Assembly: GCA_947178125.1 (NCBI GenBank)
Contig: CAMWXB010000005.1
Coordinates: 1-64,000, forward strand
Source: an uncultured Lachnospiraceae bacterium
Lineage (GTDB): Bacteria; Bacillota; Clostridia; Lachnospirales; Lachnospiraceae
Direction: 5' to 3'
Length of the DNA stretch: 64,000 bases
Made by a program: the position numbers and the translations under genes. Under the pieces are notes generated by a model, which saw only the letters and a list, made by a program, of their open reading frames with translations, was not told the DNA's origin and made no database searches. This document shows positions 57,926 through 64,000 of this stretch, one piece after another (within the stretch, counting starts at the first letter, position 1; every line of letters begins with the position of its first letter).

Positions 57926-59164
57926 CTAGTTCTTTCCACCGAGTAACCTCTTGACCGTCTTCTGCGGATTAAAATCCTCAATATCGTCGGGTACATTCTG
58001 GCCATGCGTTACATAGGAAAGGGATGCTCCCGTATACAATTTCAGATTCAGCAGATTTCCCAGTGTCGTAGTCTCATCCAGTTTGGTAAAAATCAGCTTA
58101 TAGTCCGCCATTTCCTTATAAGCATCAGCGATTCTGATCAAATCCCTGTACTTTGTCGTAGCGCTGAGAACAAGAAATACTTCCTTTTCTACCTTATCAT
58201 CCATTGAATGAATGAATTTCGTCATCGCTTCCTTCTGCGCTTTATTCTGATAAGAGTGGCCCGCCGTATCCACCAGAATATAATCGTAATCTTTAAAATC
58301 GGAAAGCGCCTGTTCTATCTCTTCTATCGTATAGACGATCCGAAAAGGCACTTCCAGAATATTCGCATAAGTACGGAGCTGCTCCGCTGCCGCAATCCGA
58401 TAAGTATCCGCCGTTAAAAGCGCTACCTTCTTCTTTTCATCCACCTGGAATCGGGATGCTATCTTGGCAATCGTCGTTGTCTTTCCGACGCCCGTAGGGC
58501 CTACAAAAAATACTACCTTCACCCCTTTTTCGGAAGGCGTAATGCCGACGGGCTTTCCGAATTTTAATATCATTTTCTGATAAGTGTTCGCAAGTGCGAA
58601 ATCAAAAGGACAGTTCGGTTTATTGACTTTCTCGATTTCCTCGATAATCTGTCCTGCATAGGCCTCATCCACTTCATTCTCCAGCATCGTCGTATGCAGA
58701 AGCTTCATGAACATATCCGTTTCGCTGATTTCTTCTTCTGCTTTTTCTTCCTCTTTTTTTTCTTCCTCCGGTTTCTGCAGCTGCTGCTCTATCAGTGACT
58801 GCAGACTGTCCAGCTTTTCCTCTATGACATTATTTTCTTTTTTTCCAGAAAACTCTTCCGTATTCACGGGCATAATGTTCCGTGGCGCTTCGTTCTGCTG
58901 TACCGGCGCATTATTCATATTCGAGACGACTTCATTGATTGCAGATACCGCCGCTTTTACTTCTGCAGATACATCCTTCTCCTGGCTGTTCGCTTCCTCC
59001 TCAAGAGCGACTGTCACCTCTACCTTCTGCGGTTTCAGAAAATCGAACAATCCTTTCCGCTTTACGTTCCGGACATTCATCACGACAACGTTCGCGCCAA
59101 GTTCCTTCTTCGCACTTTCTACCGCTTCCGCCTCTGTTTTCCCTAAAAATTTCTTAATTATCAT
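57926..59164 (-). CDS. flhF: Flagellar SRP-type GTPase FlhF
   Basis: The 412-residue protein has an N-terminal basic domain, a Glu-rich linker and an SRP-type GTPase domain with G-P-T-G-V-G-K-T-T (G1) and D-T-A-G-H (G3). It recruits the first flagellar components to the assembly site. It overlaps the flhA stop by one base. Confidence 0.95.
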   Translation of the reverse strand: MIIKKFLGKTEAEAVESAKKELGANVVVMNVRNVKRKGLFDFLKPQKVEVTVALEEEANSQEKDVSAEVKAAVSAINEVVSNMNNAPVQQNEAPRNIMPVNTEEFSGKKENNVIEEKLDSLQSLIEQQLQKPEEEKKEEEKAEEEISETDMFMKLLHTTMLENEVDEAYAGQIIEEIEKVNKPNCPFDFALANTYQKMILKFGKPVGITPSEKGVKVVFFVGPTGVGKTTTIAKIASRFQVDEKKKVALLTADTYRIAAAEQLRTYANILEVPFRIVYTIEEIEQALSDFKDYDYILVDTAGHSYQNKAQKEAMTKFIHSMDDKVEKEVFLVLSATTKYRDLIRIADAYKEMADYKLIFTKLDETTTLGNLLNLKLYTGASLSYVTHGQNVPDDIEDFNPQKTVKRLLGGKN

Positions 59165-61206
59165 TATGCTGTCACCATCCCAACGGACTGTAATTCGATA
59201 TTAGATTCCACTTCATTATAAGATACAACGACCAGATCTTTAAAGTAGTCTTCTGTCAATTTCTTAAAATACGCACGCACGATCGGTGAAGTAATGACAA
59301 TCGGAATCTTGCCTAAATCTTCCAGTTTCTTTGTTTCTGTGCCGACCGAATCCATAATTGCCCTCGTCTTCGTCGGGTCTAACGTCAGATATGCACCCTG
59401 CTCCGTCTGTTTCACACTTCCCATGATCTCCTGTTCCAGCTTGGGGTCGAGCGTCACAACACTGGTCGTTTCATTGGCTGGGAAGAACTTATTGGAAATC
59501 GCCCGTTTCAGACTCTGTCTGACATATTCAGTCAAGATATCCGTATCCCTCGTCGTTGAAGCATAATCAGCTAACGTTTCAAAAATTGTCAGCAGGTCTC
59601 GAATAGAAATTCCTTCCGAAAGCAGATTCTGCAATACTTTCTGTATCTCACCAAGCCCAAGCAGCTTCGGTACGAGTTCTTCCACCAGAGATGGATTGCT
59701 CTCCTTCAGGTTGTTGACAAGGTTCTGTACATCCTGTCTGGTCAGCAGTTCCGCTATGTACTGCCTGATGATTTCCGTCAAATGGGTCGCAATGATGGAT
59801 GGCGGATCAACGACCGTATAACCCATACTTTCCGCACGCTCCCGCTGTCCTTCCGTAATCCAGATGGCCGGCAGATGGAACGAAGGCTCAAATGTCGGAA
59901 TACCGGTAATTTCTTCCTCCACATACCCCGGATTCATCGCCATATAGTGGTCGAAAAGGATTTCTCCTTCGCTGACCTGTACACCTTTTATTTTAATAAT
60001 ATACTGATTCGGATTCAACTGAATATTATCACGCAGACGAATGATCGGCACGACCGTACCAAGCTCTAGCGCAATCTGTCTACGGATCATAACAACACGG
60101 TCTAACAGATCGCCGCCCTGATTGACATCCGCTAACGGAATGATACCATAACCAAACTCCAACTCGATCGGATCGACCTGCAGCAGAGAGGTAACATTCT
60201 CCGGCTGCCGGATTTCTTCCGCCGCCGCTTCTTCCGTATCCACTTCACTCTCGATCTCCGCCGTTTCGATCGTTCCGGAAATGATCCTTGCCACGATGAT
60301 AAAGCACAGTCCCAGCGCTACGAAAATCACCGTATTCAAAGGCGTAATAATACCCAGCGCCGCAATAACGCTTCCTACCATATAAAGGACCTTGGGCACG
60401 CCGAATAACTGGCTGACGAGCACCGTACCGAAATCCGCGTCTTTGGAACCTTTCGTAACGAGGATACCAGTCGAAAGCGAAATGAGCAGGGACGGGATCT
60501 GGCTTACCAGTCCGTCACCGATGGTCAGGATCGCATAACGGTTCAGCGCATCCTCAAATTCCATATTCTGCCGCAATATCCCCATCGCAATACCGCCGAT
60601 GATATTGATCGCCGTAATGAAAAGACCTGCCGCAGCGTCCCCCTTAACGTACTTTACGGCACCATCCATCGAGCCGAAGAAATTCGATTCTTCCTGAATC
60701 TTTTCACGCCGTACCTTTGCCTCTGCATCCGTGATCGCGCCGGTATTCAAGTCCGCATCGATCGCCATCTGCTTACCCGGCATAGCGTCCAGCGTAAATC
60801 TTGCCGTTACCTCAGCAACACGTTCCGTACCTTTATTGATAATCATGAACTGTACAATGATCAGAATAATAAATACGATAACACCGATGATCAGATCGCC
60901 GCCGCCGACATATTGTCCGAATGTCTCGACAACGTTTCCCGGCTGTCCGGATGTCAGAATCAATCTGGTAGAGGATACGTTCAGTGCAATTCTGAATACT
61001 GTCGTGAAAAGTAAAATCGTAGGAAAATATGACATCTTTAACACTTCATTCGCAAACATACACCCGAACATGACCGTAAAAGCGACCGATATATTACATG
61101 CAAGCAATACATCCAGAAGCCATGACGGTATCGGAACGATCAGCATAATAAACGCTGCAAGCAAATACAGCGCAACACCGACATCCGCCTTTTTCAAACT
61201 CCCCAT
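59164..61206 (-). CDS. flhA: Flagellar export apparatus protein FlhA
   Basis: The 680-residue protein has eight N-terminal membrane helices with the FHIPEP-family region (L-D-A-M-P-G-K-Q-M-A-I-D-A-D) and a large cytoplasmic export-gate domain. It forms the nonamer that receives export substrates. AAAGGAG precedes ATG 61206. Confidence 0.97.
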   Translation of the reverse strand: MGSLKKADVGVALYLLAAFIMLIVPIPSWLLDVLLACNISVAFTVMFGCMFANEVLKMSYFPTILLFTTVFRIALNVSSTRLILTSGQPGNVVETFGQYVGGGDLIIGVIVFIILIIVQFMIINKGTERVAEVTARFTLDAMPGKQMAIDADLNTGAITDAEAKVRREKIQEESNFFGSMDGAVKYVKGDAAAGLFITAINIIGGIAMGILRQNMEFEDALNRYAILTIGDGLVSQIPSLLISLSTGILVTKGSKDADFGTVLVSQLFGVPKVLYMVGSVIAALGIITPLNTVIFVALGLCFIIVARIISGTIETAEIESEVDTEEAAAEEIRQPENVTSLLQVDPIELEFGYGIIPLADVNQGGDLLDRVVMIRRQIALELGTVVPIIRLRDNIQLNPNQYIIKIKGVQVSEGEILFDHYMAMNPGYVEEEITGIPTFEPSFHLPAIWITEGQRERAESMGYTVVDPPSIIATHLTEIIRQYIAELLTRQDVQNLVNNLKESNPSLVEELVPKLLGLGEIQKVLQNLLSEGISIRDLLTIFETLADYASTTRDTDILTEYVRQSLKRAISNKFFPANETTSVVTLDPKLEQEIMGSVKQTEQGAYLTLDPTKTRAIMDSVGTETKKLEDLGKIPIVITSPIVRAYFKKLTEDYFKDLVVVSYNEVESNIELQSVGMVTA

Positions 61207-61258
61207 ATCCTCTTCTCCTTTCCCCTATATTCTATCTTATCTATAATCCCTCTAATGA

Positions 61259-61366
61259 CAGAATCGCTGCCAGCGATTCTGCCGGGCGAAAAAATCTGCT
61301 TTGCAGATGTAGAACTTTCTGGCGTCCCGTCCAATAGCGGGACGTCTTTAGAAGTTCTTTTCGCCC
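61259..61366. repeat. Structured intergenic repeat, copy D (after flhB)
   Basis: Plus strand: hairpin CAGAATCGC/GCGATTCTG (61259-61281), outer stem GGGCGAAAA/TTTTCGCCC, small ATCTGC/GCAGAT hairpin, stem AGAACTT/AAGTTCT, and inner GTCCCG/CGGGAC. The plan is the same as copies A and C. It starts at the flhB stop and separates flhB from flhA. Confidence 0.75.
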
Positions 61367-62490
61367 TAGACTTTACCCTGTAAGTGATATACGAAAGCAA
61401 GTACTTCCGCGACCGCCTGATAAAGCTCCGGCGGTACAATGCCGCCCACTTCCACGTTTGCATACAGCATCCTGGCAAGCGGCTTATTCTCAACAATTTC
61501 TATATGGTTTTCCTTTGCCGTATCTTTAATCTTCTGTGCCAGATAATCCGCACCTTTGGCCACTACATAAGGCGCATCATAAATCTCCGGGTCATACTTG
61601 ATCGCCACTGCATAATGCGTCGGATTCGTAATAACAACATCCGCTTCGGGCAACTGCTGCATCATACGCCTTCTGGAGGCTTCCATCATCCTCTGCCTCT
61701 GCTTGCCCTTGACTGCAGGATCACCTTCCTGGTTCTTATACTCATCCTTTACTTCCTGTTTGGTCATCTTCATGTCTTTCTTGAACTTGAACTTCTGATA
61801 AATAAAATCAGCCGCCGCAATTAAAGTATAAAAAAAGCAAATCCGCAGACCCAGATTAACGACCAGATCACCAATCTGTGCAATCGCCTGATTTAAAGAT
61901 ATCCCATACAACAGAAAAATACTGGGTGCATGCTTGATCAAGTAAGAATAGACCGCATACACGATAATCGCTATTTTAGCAATCGACTTCACCAGTTCTA
62001 CAAGAGAATTGGGAGAAAAAAGCCGCTTAATCCCGCTGACAGGATTCATCTTGCTGAACTTTGGTTTCATCGGCTTCGTCGTGATCTTCCATTTTACCTG
62101 AAGCAGATTCGTAACAAAAGCAAGAAAAAAACCGACAAAAAATATTGGCCCGAGGATAGACAGAATCCTCGTCAACATTCTGATAAAGATTGCCCGCCAT
62201 GTAATCTCCTGAATATATCCATCATACATTTTAACATATTCCGGTATCTGTGAGTAGATATTCTGAAAAAAAGAAATAAAACTCACACCAATATTGCCGA
62301 CCCAGAATTTCATCAACAGAAAAAGCCCTAACAGCATGGCTGCATTGACTACCTCCCGGCTCTTGGCAACCTGTCCTTCATTCCTGGCATCAGTTAACTT
62401 CTTGGAAGTAGGCTCTTCTGTTTTCTCACCGCCTGGTCCATCCTTTGCAAAGAACTGAAGATTATATTGTAAGATCACCCCAGCAATCAC
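61366..62490 (-). CDS. flhB: Flagellar export switch protein FlhB
   Basis: The 374-residue protein has four membrane helices and the self-cleaving N-P-T-H in V-V-I-T-N-P-T-H-Y-A-V-A, which switches export from hook to filament proteins. The likely start is GTG 62490 (spacing to GAAGGG is short) or GTG 62478. The N-terminal extension contains G-G-E-K-T-E-E-P-T, a family feature. Confidence 0.96.
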   Translation of the reverse strand: MIAGVILQYNLQFFAKDGPGGEKTEEPTSKKLTDARNEGQVAKSREVVNAAMLLGLFLLMKFWVGNIGVSFISFFQNIYSQIPEYVKMYDGYIQEITWRAIFIRMLTRILSILGPIFFVGFFLAFVTNLLQVKWKITTKPMKPKFSKMNPVSGIKRLFSPNSLVELVKSIAKIAIIVYAVYSYLIKHAPSIFLLYGISLNQAIAQIGDLVVNLGLRICFFYTLIAAADFIYQKFKFKKDMKMTKQEVKDEYKNQEGDPAVKGKQRQRMMEASRRRMMQQLPEADVVITNPTHYAVAIKYDPEIYDAPYVVAKGADYLAQKIKDTAKENHIEIVENKPLARMLYANVEVGGIVPPELYQAVAEVLAFVYHLQGKV

Positions 62491-62525
62491 ACCCTTCTTC
62501 TATCCGGTCGAAGATTCTCCGATTT

Positions 62526-63311
62526 TTAACCCGTCATCCCTATGGCGAACGCGTTCATCAGTTCCTTCATTTCCCGAAAAACAAAATCTGCAGCGCCGGG
62601 CAGCATCCGGACCGTCAAGAACATGATGGCCAGACCTGTCAATACTTTCATCTGTATACCAACCGAAAACATATTCATCTGCGGCGCAATCTTTGCAAGG
62701 ATTCCGAGCACACAGTTCAACAGAAGTATGACACAGAATATCGGCAGACAAATTCGAAAACCAATAATGATATAGTCACTCATAAACCGTATCAGAGAAT
62801 TAATTAATGACTCCGTATTAAAGACAGCGCCGCTTACCGGTATCAGAGTAAAAGTATCCAGCAGCGCTTTTATTAAATACTGATACATACCTGTAATAAG
62901 CAAAAACAGAGAAAACATATACTGATAAAACACACCGCTGAAGGTCGCGCTTTCTCTCGTCAAAGGATCCATCAGCGACACCATGGACAATCCAATCTCC
63001 ATATCGGAAATACGCCCAGCAAAAGAAGCGACCGTCATGCAGAGCTGCGCTCCCCATCCGATCAGAAAACCGGTTACAGCTTCTTTCATGACAATAACCG
63101 CATATTCCGATACCGTATTATAAATCACTTCGTTATGATCCAAATAGGAAAACAACAGATAGGCGATAAAAATACTGAACCCGACTTTGACCCTGCGCGG
63201 TACGGTATTATCCATTCCAAAAAGCGGTGCAATATAAATAAAACAAGACACACGCACCAGGACCAATAAAAAAAATTCCAAATCCGCATAGGTAAAAGAA
63301 ATGTCTATCAT
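62526..63311 (-). CDS. fliR: Flagellar export protein FliR
   Basis: The 261-residue polytopic membrane protein is part of the export gate with FliP and FliQ. About six membrane helices; typical segments are F-L-L-V-L-V-R-V-S and G-F-L-I-G-W near 80. It lies between fliQ and flhB. Confidence 0.95.
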   Translation of the reverse strand: MIDISFTYADLEFFLLVLVRVSCFIYIAPLFGMDNTVPRRVKVGFSIFIAYLLFSYLDHNEVIYNTVSEYAVIVMKEAVTGFLIGWGAQLCMTVASFAGRISDMEIGLSMVSLMDPLTRESATFSGVFYQYMFSLFLLITGMYQYLIKALLDTFTLIPVSGAVFNTESLINSLIRFMSDYIIIGFRICLPIFCVILLLNCVLGILAKIAPQMNMFSVGIQMKVLTGLAIMFLTVRMLPGAADFVFREMKELMNAFAIGMTG

Positions 63312-63332
63312 GTAAATCTCCTTACCTCTCTG

Positions 63333-63602
63333 CTATCTGATATACAAACTGAAATTTGACCACAATTCGTGCATATATTCAATAATATTATTCAATATCC
63401 AATGCCCCAATACCATCAATGTCACAAAAATAGCGAGCACTTTCGGAACAAAGGTCAGCGTCTGTTCCTGAATCGATGTTACCGTCTGAAAAATACTGAT
63501 TGCAAGGCCCACGCACAAAGATACGAGCAGCGGGGGTGCAGCACATTTAATGATCAAAAACAAAGCCTGACTCGCAATCGCGGTCACGTCATCTATTGTC
63601 AT
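63333..63602 (-). CDS. fliQ: Flagellar export protein FliQ
   Basis: The 89-residue protein has two membrane helices and the family segment V-S-L-C-V-G-L-A-I-S-I-F-Q-T-V-T-S-I-Q-E. It packs around FliP and FliR in the export gate. It lies 21 bases before fliR. Confidence 0.95.
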   Translation of the reverse strand: MTIDDVTAIASQALFLIIKCAAPPLLVSLCVGLAISIFQTVTSIQEQTLTFVPKVLAIFVTLMVLGHWILNNIIEYMHELWSNFSLYIR

Positions 63603-63687
63603 ACATATACCCCCTGTGCGCTCCGATGCACATTTCCATCAATAGTTTGAAAGCAGCTTTCAAACATTTCCACTCCCTTCTACACGG

Positions 63688-64000
63688 TCAGTAAAATGTC
63701 CTGACAAGACTTCCGATTACCCAATACCATCCATCTGCCAAAACGAACAGCAGAATTTTGAATGGCATGGAAATGGTCGTCGGCGGCAGCATCATCATAC
63801 CCATACTCATCAGGACAGATGCAACTACCATATCGATTACAATAAAAGGAATATACAATAAAAAACCAATCATAAATGCCGTACGCAGTTCGCTGATGAT
63901 AAAACTCGGAACGAGCACACTAAATGGAATATCGTCCAGATTCGTTCCATCCCATTCGGTACGGCTGATATCCAGAAAAAGCCTTACATCCCGCTCCTGT
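63688..64000 (-). CDS. fliP: Flagellar export protein FliP (C-terminal part)
   Basis: The C-terminal 103 residues are in the window: F-I-I-S-E-L-R-T-A-F-M-I-G-F, I-V-I-D-M-V-V-A-S-V-L-M-S-M-G-M-M-M-L-P-P. The reading frame stays open to the edge, so the start lies beyond it. It heads the run fliP-fliQ-fliR-flhB-flhA. Confidence 0.95.
   Translation of the reverse strand, partial: QERDVRLFLDISRTEWDGTNLDDIPFSVLVPSFIISELRTAFMIGFLLYIPFIVIDMVVASVLMSMGMMMLPPTTISMPFKILLFVLADGWYWVIGSLVRTFY

Noticed and set aside
1-64000. tRNA or rRNA genes
   Set aside because: None with a recognisable cloverleaf or conserved rRNA sequence was noticed by eye; a covariance search was not possible.

Overview
The window looks like the chromosome of a motile, spore-forming member of the Clostridia, most likely a Lachnospiraceae. 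Evidence: Gram-positive PolC; the Firmicutes-type pyrH-frr-uppS-cdsA-dxr-rseP cluster; a SleC-type spore cortex enzyme; a bactofilin; a DUF6033-like protein; and a flagellar/chemotaxis operon running into rpsB-tsf. All calls come from reading the sequence; no database search was run.

Positions 1 to about 17,700 are one end of an integrated mobile element, probably a temperate phage with plasmid-like replication. From left to right it holds small early-type genes, an ArpU-like late regulator, an ASCH-domain protein, C5 and adenine DNA methylases, SSB, ParB-like and ParA-like proteins, a VRR-NUC nuclease, a SleB-type cell-wall hydrolase and an HUH rolling-circle Rep. After the replication module come a putative small RNA and hairpin-rich intergenic DNA, a lipoprotein, a lysogeny switch (Cro-like, CI-like, ImmA-like), a type I toxin-antitoxin pair and a large serine recombinase. 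The recombinase ends next to a truncated SleC-like gene (17,713-18,504), so the element interrupts a spore-germination gene. The other half of that gene lies outside the window.

Positions 18,600 to 41,600 are mostly host genes on the minus strand: a beta-carbonic anhydrase; polC; a complete retron (RT with NAxxH, VTG-like and YADD motifs, a nucleoside-deoxyribosyltransferase-like effector and a recognisable msr-msd RNA) with an unknown gene beside it; ispG; a Ser/Thr kinase and its PP2C phosphatase; rseP, dxr, cdsA, uppS, frr and pyrH; a bactofilin; a polysaccharide deacetylase; rubrerythrin; a membrane-fused spermidine-synthase-like protein; and a DUF6033-like protein. The retron sits between ispG and polC inside this essential operon.

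Positions 41,700 to 44,050 are an AT-rich accessory patch with one unknown membrane protein and decayed gene fragments. From 44,171 to the right edge come tsf, rpsB, an MltG-like fragment protein and a long flagellar/chemotaxis operon, read right to left as fliP-fliQ-fliR-flhB-flhA-flhF-flhG-PilZ-cheB-cheA-cheW-cheC-cheD-orf-fliA-fapA-orf-DUF6115.

A family of structured intergenic repeats of about 105 bp, with covarying stems, lies directly after several stop codons (polC, frr, flhB, with partial copies after rseP, the kinase gene and rubrerythrin).
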